A DNA stretch of 64,000 bases, from NCBI RefSeq assembly GCF_000334915.1, contig NZ_AMSF01000037.1, positions 1 to 64,000 on the forward strand, read 5' to 3'. The position numbers were made by a program, and so were the translations under genes. Under the pieces are notes generated by a model that did no database searches, had not been told where the DNA came from, and saw nothing but the letters and a program-made list of their open reading frames with translations. Position 1 is the stretch's first letter, and each line of letters begins with the position of its first letter. Shown one piece after another: positions 34,726 through 44,220 of this stretch. The DNA is from Dyella ginsengisoli LA-4. Its GTDB lineage: Bacteria; Pseudomonadota; Gammaproteobacteria; Xanthomonadales; Rhodanobacteraceae.

Positions 34726-35351
34726 CGGGCACGCTCCAGCAGTGGCGCCAGGGCGGCGATCGCCGCGGCCAGCACCTGCCCCGGTGCCGCGCTGGCGTCG
34801 AGCACACGGAAGCGGTTCGGCTCGGCCACGGCACGCGCGCGGTAGGTGGCACGCACCCGCTCGAAGAATGCATCGGCCTCGCTTTCGATGCGATCGGCCT
34901 CGCCACGGCCGGCCGCCCGCGCACGACCATCGGCCACCGGCAGATCGAGCAGCAGGGTCAGGTCGGGGGCAATGCCCGCACAGGCCCAGGTCTCGAGCCC
35001 GGCGATGCGCTCCACCGGCTGGCCGCGACCGCCCCCCTGATAGGCGTAGCTGGCGTCGGCGAAGCGATCGCAGAGCACCCACTGCCCGGCCGCCAGTGCC
35101 GGGGCGATGCACTCGCGCACCAACTGCGCGCGTGAGGCAAACATCATCAGCAACTCGCTCTCCGCGCTCATCCCGCGCATGTCCGGATCGAGCAGGATCG
35201 CTCGCAGTGCCTCGCCCAGCGGCGTGCCGCCCGGCTCGCGCGTCTGCACCAGATCGATACCGCGCTCCACCAGGTGATCGCGCAGACCGGCCAGCAACGT
35301 GCTCTTGCCGGCTCCTTCGCCCCCTTCCAGGCTGATGAACACACCGCGCAT
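34722..35351 (-). CDS. tmk: Thymidylate kinase
   Basis: Phosphorylates dTMP to dTDP in dTTP synthesis. 209 residues with P-loop EGGEGAGKST (9-18), DR(F) motif and lid (CDRFADASYAYQGGGRGQ), and REPGGTPLGEALR. Start ATG 35351 fits the family N-terminus MRGVFISLEGGEG. It is coupled to holB by ATGA overlap and follows mltG by 2 bases. Confidence 0.97.
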   Translation of the reverse strand: MRGVFISLEGGEGAGKSTLLAGLRDHLVERGIDLVQTREPGGTPLGEALRAILLDPDMRGMSAESELLMMFASRAQLVRECIAPALAAGQWVLCDRFADASYAYQGGGRGQPVERIAGLETWACAGIAPDLTLLLDLPVADGRARAAGRGEADRIESEADAFFERVRATYRARAVAEPNRFRVLDASAAPGQVLAAAIAALAPLLERAR

Positions 35352-35353
35352 CG

Positions 35354-36388
35354 TCAGCGGCACCGCTTGAGCTGGTAGCAGTCGACGTTGCGGTCGTGCT
35401 CGGCCAGCGTCCTGGCGAACACGTGCGTGCCGTCGCCCTTGGCGACGAAATACAGCTCGTCGCCGGAGGCCGGGTGCAGCGCTGCCTCGATCGCCGGCTT
35501 GCCCGGCAGGGCGATCGGCGTCGGCGGCAGCCCCGGACGGGTGTAGGTGTTGTAGGGGGTGTCGGTGGTCAGGTCGCGCTTGTGGATGTTGCCGGTGTAG
35601 CTGGCCCCCATGCCGTAGATCACGCTGGGATCGGTCTGCAGCAGCATGTGGTGCTCCAGCCGGCGCACGAACACGCCGGCGATGCGCTTGCGCTCGTCCG
35701 CGCGACCGGTCTCCTTTTCCACGATGGAAGCCAGGATCAGCGCATCGTAGGGCGTGGTCAGCGGCAGCCCCTGATCGCGCCCGGGCCACAGCGCATCGAG
35801 CGTCTTGTGCATGGCTGCGTAAGAGCGCTTGAGCACGTCCAGATCGCTGTCGCCTTTCACGTAGGCATAGGTTTCAGGCAGAAAGCGGCCTTCGGGCATT
35901 TCACCGGGCGCGCCGATCTTCCGCATGATCGTGGCGTTGTCCATGCCCCGGGTGAGGTGGCGCAGCGGCGAGGCCTTGTCCAACGCTGCCCGCAGCTCGG
36001 CGAAGGTCCAGCCATCGATGATGGTGAAATCGTGCTGCAGCACGCGGCCGGCAGCCATGTTCTCCAGCAGCGAACGCGGCGTGAGGCCGGGTAGCAGCGC
36101 GTATTCGCCCGCATGCAGGCGGCCAGCCACGTGCATCTGCTCGGCCAGCGCTCGCCAGTAAAGCGGCGCGGCATGGCTCAGCCCGCGACTGCGCAGCTCG
36201 TCGACGATCTGCTTGAAGCCGGTGCCCCGGGCGACATCGATCGTCTGCCCGGCGGAAACGATGTCCAGCGGCGTCCGCCCGAAGCGGTCCAGGTCGCGCC
36301 ACAGCCAGGCCGCGGCCAGCGCCGCCAGCAGCGACAGGAGGATCAGCGCACGCCACAACGCGCGGCCACGCACCAGAAAACGACTCAT
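35354..36388 (-). CDS. mltG: Endolytic murein transglycosylase
   Basis: Inner-membrane lytic transglycosylase that cuts nascent glycan strands and sets their length. 344 residues: one N-terminal membrane helix (about 11-30), a LysM-like segment, then the YceG catalytic domain with EGRFLPETY (166-174) and ILASIVEKETG, whose Glu224 is the probable catalytic acid, plus LLQTDPSVIYG. ATG 36388 has GGAG upstream and overlaps pabC in ATGA. Confidence 0.96.
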   Translation of the reverse strand: MSRFLVRGRALWRALILLSLLAALAAAWLWRDLDRFGRTPLDIVSAGQTIDVARGTGFKQIVDELRSRGLSHAAPLYWRALAEQMHVAGRLHAGEYALLPGLTPRSLLENMAAGRVLQHDFTIIDGWTFAELRAALDKASPLRHLTRGMDNATIMRKIGAPGEMPEGRFLPETYAYVKGDSDLDVLKRSYAAMHKTLDALWPGRDQGLPLTTPYDALILASIVEKETGRADERKRIAGVFVRRLEHHMLLQTDPSVIYGMGASYTGNIHKRDLTTDTPYNTYTRPGLPPTPIALPGKPAIEAALHPASGDELYFVAKGDGTHVFARTLAEHDRNVDCYQLKRCR

Positions 36389-37209
36389 GCCAACTCCAAT
36401 GGAAAACCCAGCCCGCGCCAATGTCGCTGCATCGCGCGCGCCACGGGGCCGGGGGCGAAGACCCTATCGCCGACGGCCTGAACCGGCAGGATGCCGCGAA
36501 CGCTCGATGTGAGGAAGAGCTCGTCGGCACGAAGCAGCTCTTCCAGCGCCAGGTCGCGCACCTGCACCGCCGGAATCGTCGCCAGTACTTCGGCGCGGGC
36601 GACACCGGCGACACCGCAGCGTGCCAGCGAGGGCGTGACGGGGATGCCCCCGATCACCGCGAACACGTTCGCCATGGTGGCGCACGCCACGCGGCCGGCG
36701 ACATCGAGCAGCAGTCCTTCATGGATCGCCGGATCGACCCATTCGGCCCGGGCCAGCACCTGCTCGAGGCGATTGAGGTGTTTGAGACCGGCCAGAGCCG
36801 GCTGCTCGGACAGGCGCAGGCTGCACACACGCAGGCACACCCCGTCACGCGCCAGGTGCGGGTCCGGCGCCGGCATCGGAAAGGCCGCGACGATGCGTGC
36901 AGGCATCGACACCGCCGGCGGCGCGTAACCGCGGGGGCCGACACCCCGGGTAACAGTGATGCGCACCACGGCGGCAGCCATGTCGCCGACGACGGCGCGC
37001 ATCTCTTTCGCCAGCACCTCGGAATCCGGCAACGGGATAGCCAGACGGCGACCGCCCTCGGCCAGCCGAGCCATGTGCCTGGACCACAGCGGCGCGCGGC
37101 CACCGATCACGCTTACCGTCTCGAACAGCCCGTCGCCGTAGCTGAGCCCGCGATCCTGGGCCGACACGGTGTCGCCCGGCCGACCGTCGACAAGCATGCG
37201 CACGGTCAT
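36385..37209 (-). CDS. pabC: Aminodeoxychorismate lyase
   Basis: PLP enzyme of fold type IV that converts 4-amino-4-deoxychorismate to p-aminobenzoate and pyruvate for folate synthesis. 274 residues with GLSYGDGLFETV near the N-terminus and GLKHLNRLEQVLARAEW, whose Lys143 is the presumed PLP lysine; the C-terminal FLTSSVRGILPV is the phosphate-binding loop. Four-base ATGA overlaps with pabB and mltG show tight coupling. Related D-amino acid transaminases are excluded by context. Confidence 0.95.
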   Translation of the reverse strand: MTVRMLVDGRPGDTVSAQDRGLSYGDGLFETVSVIGGRAPLWSRHMARLAEGGRRLAIPLPDSEVLAKEMRAVVGDMAAAVVRITVTRGVGPRGYAPPAVSMPARIVAAFPMPAPDPHLARDGVCLRVCSLRLSEQPALAGLKHLNRLEQVLARAEWVDPAIHEGLLLDVAGRVACATMANVFAVIGGIPVTPSLARCGVAGVARAEVLATIPAVQVRDLALEELLRADELFLTSSVRGILPVQAVGDRVFAPGPVARAMQRHWRGLGFPLELA

Positions 37210-38558
37210 GCGTCGGCAGCCGCGAGCGCACGCAGCAGCCCGCGCGCCTTGGCGCGGGTTTCTTCCAGCTCGTTCGCGGCGACCGAGTCCGCCACGATGC
37301 CCGCCCCCGCCCGCAGGCTCACCGCGTCGCCGACCTGGGTCAGCGTGCGGATCAGGATGTTGAGGTCCATGTCGCCGGAGCGGTCGAGATAGCCCAGCGC
37401 GCCGGTGTAGGCGGCGCGGGGCGCCTGCTCCAGCGCAGCGATGATCTCCATGCAGCGCACCTTGGGACAACCGGTGATGGTGCCACCGGGAAAGGTGGCC
37501 GCGATCAGCTCGCCGGGCGTGACGCCCGCCCGCAGCCGGCCGCGCACGTTGGAGACGATGTGGTGCACGTGGGCGTAGCTCTCCACCACCATCAGCTCGT
37601 CCACCTCGACCGTGCCCGGCACGCAGACGCGGCCGAGATCGTTGCGCTCCAGGTCGATCAGCATCACATGCTCGGCGCGCTCCTTCGGGTGGTCGCTGAG
37701 CTCGCGGATGCGTGCGGCCTCGTCCTCGCCGGGCAGGCGGGGACGCGTGCCGGCGATCGGCCGGGTCTGCGCCAGGCCGGCGCGCGACTCGACCAGCCGC
37801 TCCGGCGACGAGCTGGCGATCGACCAGCCCGGCTGCTGCAGCAGGCCGGCGAAGGGCGCGGGATTGGCACGGCGCAGCGCGTCGTACAGCGCAGCCGGCC
37901 GGGGCGCGGCTGCATAACGCGCACGCCAGGCACGCGAGAGGTTGACCTGGAAAATGTCGCCGGCGTGCAGGTGCTCGTGGATGCGCGCCACGCCATCGAG
38001 GAAGTGCTGCGGATCGTCTTCCTCGATCGCCAACGGCGCCGCCGCGGCCGGCCAGCGTGCCGGCACCTCGAGATCGGCGGCCATCTGCTCGAGCAGTGCC
38101 TCGTGCCCCGGCTCGGCGACCAGCTCGGTCACGTCGCGCGCGTGGTCGACGATCGCCGCGGCCGGACAGCGCAGCGCCAGCGCGACGGGCAGCACCGCAT
38201 GCGGGTGCAGACGCAGGCGCGGCTCGATCTCGCCGGCCAGTTCGTAGCTCAGGAACAGGAGCCAGCCACCCCGGAACGGGAGCGTCCCTTCGGTGACCGG
38301 GCCGGTCCGGAGTGCACGCCAGCGGGCATCGAGCTGATCCAGGAAGCGGCCAGGGAGCGGCCGGCCCGACTCATCGCGGACGATGCCGTCGGCGTGCAAT
38401 GCGATGAACTCGCCGCTGCCGGCAAACAGCAGGTCATGACGCGCCTGCGGCGTGCCGGAGACCACGCTCTGCAGCATGCCGGGATAGCGCTGCGGAAACG
38501 ACGCGGCCGGCGCGAGCAGGTCGCGCCGGCCGCCAAGGGTGCGGCGATGACCGTCCAT
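37206..38558 (-). CDS. pabB: Aminodeoxychorismate synthase component I
   Basis: Aminates chorismate to 4-amino-4-deoxychorismate, with glutamine-derived ammonia from PabA (not in this window). 450 residues: divergent N-domain, then the chorismate-binding domain (about 190-445) with HLHAGDIFQVNLSRAW, TRPIAGTRPRLPGEDEAARI, LIDLERNDLGRVC and FPGGTITGCPKVRCMEII. The PIAGT form favours PabB over anthranilate synthase TrpE. Its placement between fabF and pabC supports this. Confidence 0.94.
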   Translation of the reverse strand: MDGHRRTLGGRRDLLAPAASFPQRYPGMLQSVVSGTPQARHDLLFAGSGEFIALHADGIVRDESGRPLPGRFLDQLDARWRALRTGPVTEGTLPFRGGWLLFLSYELAGEIEPRLRLHPHAVLPVALALRCPAAAIVDHARDVTELVAEPGHEALLEQMAADLEVPARWPAAAAPLAIEEDDPQHFLDGVARIHEHLHAGDIFQVNLSRAWRARYAAAPRPAALYDALRRANPAPFAGLLQQPGWSIASSSPERLVESRAGLAQTRPIAGTRPRLPGEDEAARIRELSDHPKERAEHVMLIDLERNDLGRVCVPGTVEVDELMVVESYAHVHHIVSNVRGRLRAGVTPGELIAATFPGGTITGCPKVRCMEIIAALEQAPRAAYTGALGYLDRSGDMDLNILIRTLTQVGDAVSLRAGAGIVADSVAANELEETRAKARGLLRALAAADA

Positions 38559-38565
38559 CCGTCGC

Positions 38566-39855
38566 TCAGATGCGACGGAAAACCAGCGTGCCGTTGGTCC
38601 CGCCGAAGCCGAACGAGTTGGACATCGCCACGTTGAGGTCGGCCTTTTCCGCCTTGTTCGGCACCAGGTCCATACCCAGCGCCTCGACCTCTGGATCGAG
38701 GCTTTCCAGGTTCATGGTCGGCGGCATCACACCGTCGCGCAGCGCCATGATCGAGAAGATCGCCTCGACGCCGCCGGCCGCACCGAGCAGATGGCCGGTG
38801 ACCGACTTGGTGGAGCTGACCGCGAACTGCCCCTTCTTCGTGGCGTGCTCGCCGAACACGTTGCGGATCGCTTTCGCCTCCCCCAGGTCGCCGACCGGGG
38901 TCGAGGTGCCGTGGGCGTTGACGTACTGCACGTCCTCCGCCTTCAGGCCGGCATCATGCAACGCATTGCGCATCGCCAGCTCGGCGCCGTCGCCGCTGGG
39001 CGCGGTGATGTGGTACGCATCGCCACTCATGCCGAAGCCGATGATCTCGGCCAGGATGTTGGCACCGCGCGCCTTGGCGAACTCGTATTCCTCGAGCATC
39101 AGCATGCCCGCGCCGTTGGACAGCAAAAAGCCATCGCGGCCGGTGTCCCACGGACGGCTGGCGTGCGCCGGATCGTCGTTGCGGGTGGACATGGCCTTGG
39201 CCGAGCAGAAGCCGGCCATCGCCGTCGGCGTGGTGGCGAACTCGGCGCCACCGGCCAGCATCGCATCGGCGTCGCCGTACTGGATCAGCCGCATCGCCAT
39301 GCCGATGTTGTGCGCGGCCGTGGTGCAGGCAGACACCAGTGCGATGTTGGGTCCCTTCATGCCGTGGTAGATCGACAGGTTGCCGGCGACCATGTTGATG
39401 ATCGAACTGGGCACGTAGAACGGCGACACCTTGCGCGGCCCCTTCTCGGCCAGCTCCAGCGCCGTGCTCTCGATCGTATGCAGGCCGCCGATGCCGGCGC
39501 CTGCCGCGATACCGATGCGTCCGGCATTCTCGTCGGTGACGACCAGGCCGGACTGACGGAGCGCGTGCGTACCCGCCACGATGCCGTAGTGGATGAACGG
39601 GTCCATCCGCTTGAAGTCCTTGGCGATCGCGCGCCGCTCGTCGTCCGGAGCGTCGGAGCCGACGAAGTAAGCCTCGACCGGATCGAAGTCGCGGACCTCA
39701 CCGGCAATGCGGGTGGCATAGGCGGAGGCGTCGAAGGCGGTGACCGGGCCAATGCCGGTGTTGCCCTCGAGCACGTTCTTCCAGGCGGTGGCGATGTCGT
39801 TGCCGACCGGCGAGACGATGCCCATGCCGGTCACTACCACGCGTCGTTTGCTCAT
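38566..39855 (-). CDS. fabF: 3-oxoacyl-[ACP] synthase II
   Basis: Elongating condensing enzyme (KAS II) of type II fatty-acid synthesis. 429 residues, thiolase fold, catalytic Cys at about 177 in LVSACTTAAHNIGMAM and the two histidines in VNAHGTSTPVGD and KSVTGHLLGAAGG; the C-terminal SNSFGFGGTNGTLVF loop is typical. Lies downstream of acpP beyond a terminator and 7 bases upstream of pabB, so it may head its own transcript with the pab genes. Confidence 0.97.
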   Translation of the reverse strand: MSKRRVVVTGMGIVSPVGNDIATAWKNVLEGNTGIGPVTAFDASAYATRIAGEVRDFDPVEAYFVGSDAPDDERRAIAKDFKRMDPFIHYGIVAGTHALRQSGLVVTDENAGRIGIAAGAGIGGLHTIESTALELAEKGPRKVSPFYVPSSIINMVAGNLSIYHGMKGPNIALVSACTTAAHNIGMAMRLIQYGDADAMLAGGAEFATTPTAMAGFCSAKAMSTRNDDPAHASRPWDTGRDGFLLSNGAGMLMLEEYEFAKARGANILAEIIGFGMSGDAYHITAPSGDGAELAMRNALHDAGLKAEDVQYVNAHGTSTPVGDLGEAKAIRNVFGEHATKKGQFAVSSTKSVTGHLLGAAGGVEAIFSIMALRDGVMPPTMNLESLDPEVEALGMDLVPNKAEKADLNVAMSNSFGFGGTNGTLVFRRI

Positions 39856-39916
39856 GCGTCTGTTCCTTCACTGAGGCCGCGCGAACCATACGCGGTCGCA
39901 GGTTACGAAATGCGGA

Positions 39917-39943
39917 AACGAAAACTGCGCCGGTGCGGCGCAG
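39917..39943 (-). terminator. Intrinsic terminator after acpP
   Basis: 8-bp stem CTGCGCCG/CGGCGCAG (39936-39943 with 39925-39932), three-base loop, followed on the minus strand by TTTTCGTTTCC. Partial termination here would make acpP mRNA far more abundant than fabF, as in other fab clusters. Confidence 0.75.
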
Positions 39944-40004
39944 CTTTCGTGATCGGAACGCGGAGAGATCGGCGCCACCGCAGCGGCACTCCCCCGCGTA
40001 GCGA

Positions 40005-40244
40005 TTACTCCTTGGAGTGGGCCTTGATGTAATCGACGGCCTGCTGCACGGTGGTGATCTTCTCGGCTTCCTCGTCCGGAATCTCGGTCTCGAACTCTTC
40101 TTCGAGGGCCATCACCAGCTCGACCGTGTCCAGCGAGTCCGCGCCCAGATCGTCCACGAACGAAGCGTTCGCCGTGACTTCATCTTCCTTCACGCCCAGC
40201 TGCTCGATGACGATTTTCTTGACGCGTTCTTCGATGGTGCTCAT
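40005..40244 (-). CDS. acpP: Acyl carrier protein
   Basis: Carries growing acyl chains on 4'-phosphopantetheine attached to Ser37 in [19 protein letters not shown]. 79 residues, strongly acidic, four-helix bundle. Preceded by GGGAGG. It follows fabG after a 227-base gap that contains an inverted repeat and possibly its own promoter, and is followed by a terminator, so it can be expressed alone at high level. Confidence 0.98.
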   Translation of the reverse strand: MSTIEERVKKIVIEQLGVKEDEVTANASFVDDLGADSLDTVELVMALEEEFETEIPDEEAEKITTVQQAVDYIKAHSKE

Positions 40245-40395
40245 GTTGCAAAACCTCCCAAGGAGAAATTTTCGTGCTGCGCCGGCTTGTTCCGGCAGAG
40301 GCCCGCGTCTGGCGCTGCGCGGCCCCCTTGGGAGCCGGCCACCTTGTCGCGGACAGTGGAGCAACGCTGGCCATCCGGCCGGCGCGAAGTGGCCA

Positions 40396-40426
40396 TTGTC
40401 GCCCAAAAAACGTCTGCTGGCGACAA
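40396..40426. repeat. Inverted repeat TTGTCGCC-N15-GGCGACAA in the acpP leader
   Basis: Two 8-bp arms (40396-40403 and 40419-40426) flank a T-rich spacer (TTTTTT on the minus strand), 150-180 bases upstream of the acpP ATG. It could be an operator or a hairpin ending the fabG message. The rest of the fabG-acpP gap holds no gene. Confidence 0.45.
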
Positions 40427-40471
40427 CCGGCCAAATGGCATGGGACAGGGCTCGCACCCCGCCCCGGAAAC

Positions 40472-41215
40472 TCAGGGCATGTACATCCCGCCGTTGACGT
40501 GCAGCGTCTCGCCGGTGATGTAGGCGGCCGCGGGCGAGGCCAGGAAACCCACCGCTTTCGCGATGTCCACCGCTTCGCCCAGCCGGCCCAGCGCGATCTG
40601 GCCGACCAGTGCGCCGCGCTGCTCCTCGCTGAGGGCGCGGGTCATGTCGGTGTCGATGAAGCCCGGGGCGACCACGTTCACGGTAATGCCGCGGCTGCCG
40701 ATCTCGCGCGCCAGGGACTTGGAAAACGCGATGATGCCGGCCTTGGCCGCCGCGTAGTTGGCCTGGCCCGGGTTGCCGGTGACGCCGACCACCGAGGCGA
40801 TCGAGATGATGCGGCCCTTGCGCGCCTTCATCATCCCGCGCATCACCGCCTTGGAGGTGCGATAGACCGAGGACAGGTTGGTGTCCAGGATCGCCTGCCA
40901 GTCCTCGTCGCTCATGCGCATCAGCAACTGGTCGCGGGTGATGCCTGCGTTGTTGACCAGGATCGAGACCGCGCCGAACTCCTTGCCGATCGCGTCGATC
41001 AGGCCCGTAACCGCCGCCCCATCGGTGACGTCCAGTTTGCGCCCGTGACCGCCGTTGGCCGCCAGCCGCTCGCCGATGGCAGCCGCGCCAGCCTCGCTGG
41101 TGGCCGTGCCGATCACCGTGGCGCCCATCGCCGCCAACTCGTCGGCAATGGCCGCACCGATCCCGCGGCTGGCCCCGGTGACGAGGGCGACCTCACCCTT
41201 GAGTACGTCGTTCAT
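40472..41215 (-). CDS. fabG: 3-oxoacyl-[ACP] reductase
   Basis: NADPH-dependent reductase of the fatty-acid cycle, short-chain dehydrogenase family. 247 residues with TGASRGIG (13-20), NNAG, and catalytic Ser141/Tyr154/Lys158 (YAAAK). The C-terminal [14 protein letters not shown] matches FabG. Located between fabD and acpP in the usual order; 33 bases after fabD. Confidence 0.97.
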   Translation of the reverse strand: MNDVLKGEVALVTGASRGIGAAIADELAAMGATVIGTATSEAGAAAIGERLAANGGHGRKLDVTDGAAVTGLIDAIGKEFGAVSILVNNAGITRDQLLMRMSDEDWQAILDTNLSSVYRTSKAVMRGMMKARKGRIISIASVVGVTGNPGQANYAAAKAGIIAFSKSLAREIGSRGITVNVVAPGFIDTDMTRALSEEQRGALVGQIALGRLGEAVDIAKAVGFLASPAAAYITGETLHVNGGMYMP

Positions 41216-41248
41216 GCATCTGTCCTTGCAGTTCGTGATCGAAAGGGC

Positions 41249-42196
41249 TCAGGCCCACTCGGTGCGGGCAGCCTCGAAGTCGCCCGGCGTGCCCAGGGCG
41301 CGCGCCTCCAGGCTCTTGTCGATGCGCTTGACCAGTCCCGCCAGCACCTTGCCCGGACCGCACTCGGCGAAACGGGTGGCGCCACCGGCAGCCAGCGCCT
41401 GCACGCACTGGGTCCAGCGCACCGGCTGGTAGAGCTGGCTGACCAGCGCCTCGCGGATCGACGCGACACCTTCGTGCACCCTGGCGTCCACATTCTGCAC
41501 CACCGGGATCGCCGGCTCGCGCCACGCATAGGCGGTCATCGCTTCGGCCAGCCGGTTGGCGGCCTCGCGCATCAGCGGCGTATGCGACGGCACGCTCACC
41601 GGCAGCTTGATCGCCTTGCGCACACCGCGCTCGGCCAGCAGCGCCAGCGCCTTGTCCACCGCCTCGACATGACCGCCGATCACGACCTGGCCGGGCGAAT
41701 TGAAGTTGGCCGGGACCACGACGTGCACACCGGATGCGTCCTGGCACGCCTGCTCGACCACGGCGTCCTCGGCGCCGAGCACGGCGGCCATCGCGCCGGT
41801 GCCTGCCGGCGCGGCGTCCTGCATGGCCTGTCCACGGATGCGCACCAGGTGCGCGGCGTCGACCAGGGCGATCGATCCGGCGGCGACCAGCGCGCTGTAC
41901 TCGCCCAGGCTGTGTCCGGCCAACTGCGCCGGCATGGTGCCGCCCTGGGCCATCCAGACACGCCACACCGCGATGCTCGCCGCGAGCAGCGCCGGCTGGG
42001 TGTACTCGGTGCGGTTGAGCTGCTCCTCCGGACCCTGCTGGCTCAGCGCCCACAAATCGACGCCTGCACCCTCGGAGGCTTCCTCGAAAGTGGTCCGCAC
42101 TTCCGGATGCAGCTCGGCCAGCTCGGCCAGCATGCCGACCGACTGGGAGCCCTGCCCGGGAAACACGAAGGCCAGCGAGGGTGCGGAAGCAGTCAT
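41249..42196 (-). CDS. fabD: Malonyl-CoA:ACP transacylase
   Basis: Loads malonyl groups onto ACP for chain extension. 315 residues; FPGQGSQ near the start, nucleophile Ser96 in GHSLGEYSALV, His205 in VPSHTPLM, and the conserved Gln/Arg residues of the family. Lies between fabH and fabG, with a terminator-like hairpin upstream. Confidence 0.97.
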   Translation of the reverse strand: MTASAPSLAFVFPGQGSQSVGMLAELAELHPEVRTTFEEASEGAGVDLWALSQQGPEEQLNRTEYTQPALLAASIAVWRVWMAQGGTMPAQLAGHSLGEYSALVAAGSIALVDAAHLVRIRGQAMQDAAPAGTGAMAAVLGAEDAVVEQACQDASGVHVVVPANFNSPGQVVIGGHVEAVDKALALLAERGVRKAIKLPVSVPSHTPLMREAANRLAEAMTAYAWREPAIPVVQNVDARVHEGVASIREALVSQLYQPVRWTQCVQALAAGGATRFAECGPGKVLAGLVKRIDKSLEARALGTPGDFEAARTEWA

Positions 42197-42283
42197 GGAT
42201 TGGAAAACCGTCGAGGGAAAAGCGGCATGTTGCCAGCAATCGATGACGTACGCAGCCGTATCGCGACGTTACGTGCCGTAGAG

Positions 42284-42309
42284 CGCAAAAGCCGCCCCGA
42301 AGGGCGGCT
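42284..42309 (-). terminator. Intrinsic terminator between fabH and fabD
   Basis: 8-bp stem AGCCGCCC/GGGCGGCT with a TTCG tetraloop on the minus strand, followed by TTTGCGC. It lies 26 bases past fabH, so fabD-fabG may have an additional promoter. Confidence 0.65.
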
Positions 42310-42335
42310 CGCGCGGATCGGTCCCGGGCCTGGGC

Positions 42336-43310
42336 TCAGTAACGCAGCAGCGCCGACGCCCAGGTGAAACCGCCGCCGAATGCCTCGAGCAGCAGGTTCT
42401 GACCACGCTGGACCTTGCCCGAGCGCACGGCGAAGTCCAGCGCCAACGGCACCGAACCGGACGAGGTATTGGCGTGCTTGTCGACGGTGACGACCACGCG
42501 GTCCATCGACATCTTCAGCCGTTTGGCGGTGGCCTCGATGATGCGCAGGTTGGCCTGATGCGGGATCAGCCAGTCGATATCCGATTCCTGCATGCCGGCG
42601 GCCTGCAGCGTCTCGTCGACCAGGGAGTCGAGCGTCTTGACCGCGACCTTGAACACTTCGCGCCCGGCCATGCGGATGCGCACGCCATGATTCGGCTCGT
42701 CGGTGAAACCGGCCGACACGCCGACCGGGTTGTACAGCAGTTCCTTGTGACCGCCGTCGGCATGCAGGCAGGTGGCGTAGATGCCCGGCTCGCTGGACGC
42801 CTCCAGCACCACGGCACCCGCGCCGTCGCCAAACAGCACGCAGGTCTCGCGCTCGGTCCAGTCGACCATGCGGGTCAGCGTCTCGGCGCCGATCACCAGC
42901 ACCTTCTTCGACTGGCCACTCTTGATGAACTTGTCGGCCACGCCCAGCGCGTACATGAAGCCCGAGCAGGCCGCGTTGACATCGAATGCCGCGCAACCGT
43001 TCGCGCCCAGGCGATGCTGCACGAGGCAGGCGGTCGAGGGAAAGATGATGTCCGGCGTGGTGGTACCGAGCACGATCAGGTCGATCTCGGACGCCTTGAC
43101 GCCGGCCGCCTCCAGCGCGCGCTGCGCAGCCAGCGTGGCGAGGTCGCCGGTGGTCTCGCCCTCGGCGGCGACGTGGCGCTGACGGATGCCGGTACGGGTC
43201 TGGATCCACTCGTCGCTGGTCTCGACCAGCTTTTCCAGGTCGGCATTGGTAAGGATGCGCTCCGGCAGGGCGCTGCCGGTACCGGTGATGCGGGAGTAGA
43301 TCGGGGTCAT
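42336..43310 (-). CDS. fabH: 3-oxoacyl-[ACP] synthase III
   Basis: Initiates fatty-acid synthesis by condensing acyl-CoA with malonyl-ACP. 324 residues with catalytic Cys115 in [13 protein letters not shown], His in [10 protein letters not shown] and Asn in [13 protein letters not shown]; ends in SALLRY. The usual upstream gene plsX is absent: rpmF is the next gene, with a terminator between them. Confidence 0.97.
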   Translation of the reverse strand: MTPIYSRITGTGSALPERILTNADLEKLVETSDEWIQTRTGIRQRHVAAEGETTGDLATLAAQRALEAAGVKASEIDLIVLGTTTPDIIFPSTACLVQHRLGANGCAAFDVNAACSGFMYALGVADKFIKSGQSKKVLVIGAETLTRMVDWTERETCVLFGDGAGAVVLEASSEPGIYATCLHADGGHKELLYNPVGVSAGFTDEPNHGVRIRMAGREVFKVAVKTLDSLVDETLQAAGMQESDIDWLIPHQANLRIIEATAKRLKMSMDRVVVTVDKHANTSSGSVPLALDFAVRSGKVQRGQNLLLEAFGGGFTWASALLRY

Positions 43311-43406
43311 TCCACTATCCAGTCAGTGCGGTCGATCGGGCGTCGCGCATCCCCTCTGGATGTCGCAACCACACCGAAGCCGGGAAAGGTACGTTCGCGC
43401 GCGCGC

Positions 43407-43440
43407 AAAAGCAAAGCGGCGCGTTACCGCGCCGCTTTGC
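43407..43440 (-). terminator. Strong intrinsic terminator after rpmF
   Basis: Perfect 13-bp stem (GCAAAGCGGCGCG / CGCGCCGCTTTGC, 43411-43423 with 43428-43440), four-base loop, followed on the minus strand by TTTTGCGC. Confidence 0.8.
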
Positions 43441-43464
43441 CACCGGAATCCCTTGCGGGACCGA

Positions 43465-43659
43465 TCAATCCTCTTCGACCACCGCCGTGGCGGTGTCGAT
43501 CACCTTCTTGCCGCGGTAGTAACCGTCGGCCGTCACGTGATGGCGCAGGTGCACCTCACCGCTGGTCGGGTCGGTCGACAGCTGCACGGTCTTCAGCTTG
43601 TCGTGCGAACGACGCATGCCGCGGGTGGACGGGGTCTTGCGGCTCTTGGCAACGGCCAT
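43465..43659 (-). CDS. rpmF: 50S ribosomal protein L32
   Basis: Small large-subunit protein near the peptidyl-transferase region. 64 residues, opening [20 protein letters not shown]; the C-terminal part ([16 protein letters not shown]) is typical of proteobacterial L32 without zinc cysteines. Pairs with yceD upstream as in most gammaproteobacteria. Confidence 0.97.
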   Translation of the reverse strand: MAVAKSRKTPSTRGMRRSHDKLKTVQLSTDPTSGEVHLRHHVTADGYYRGKKVIDTATAVVEED

Positions 43660-43695
43660 GGCGAATCTCCAACGTAATCGCTTGTAGCTAGCGGG

Positions 43696-44211
43696 TTATT
43701 TCTTCAGTTCGCGCAACACCGCGAACGGGTTTTCGGTGCGTTCGTCGCCGGCTTCGGTTTCCGACGGCGGACGGGTGACTTCTTCGGGCAACGCGCTGTT
43801 CGGATTGACCGGCACCAGCGGCAGCGCCAACAACAACTCGTCCTCGATGACATCGGCCATGGCCAGCTTGCCATCCTCGCCCACCAGCAGCGGCTCGGAC
43901 TCGGGCGACAACCCGGACTCCTCGCGCTCCGAGCGGATCAGCCCCAGTCGGCTGCTGATCGACACCGGCAGCACGAACGGCTCGAGCGATCGCTGGCAAG
44001 TGACTGTCAGCGGCACATCCGCACGAACGTCGAGATAAGCCATGCCGAGGTCGTCGCGGCCGAACTCCAGCTCGTAGGCAACCTCCCCCGCATCGCCTGC
44101 GAGCATCCCGCAGAGGCGGGGCATCGAGGCCACCGGAAGCGTTCCCGCAAAGGAACGCCGCGCCGAAACCATGCGCCAAGCGTCCACGGACTCTGGCAGT
44201 GTCACGGACAT
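43696..44211 (-). CDS. yceD: YceD/DUF177 protein (23S rRNA accumulation)
   Basis: Conserved partner of rpmF, implicated in 23S rRNA accumulation or ribosome assembly. 171 residues; the N-terminus VTLPESVDAWRMVSARRSFAG aligns with E. coli YceD, and ADVIEDELLLALPLVPV plus the C-terminal NPFAVLRELKK are diagnostic. One of the two Cys of the E. coli CxxC is present (VTCQRSLEPF has C but Ser in the second place). Start ATG lies only about 9 bases after a near-consensus -10 box, so the transcript may be nearly leaderless. Confidence 0.93.
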   Translation of the reverse strand: MSVTLPESVDAWRMVSARRSFAGTLPVASMPRLCGMLAGDAGEVAYELEFGRDDLGMAYLDVRADVPLTVTCQRSLEPFVLPVSISSRLGLIRSEREESGLSPESEPLLVGEDGKLAMADVIEDELLLALPLVPVNPNSALPEEVTRPPSETEAGDERTENPFAVLRELKK

Positions 44212-44220
44212 AATCGCGAA

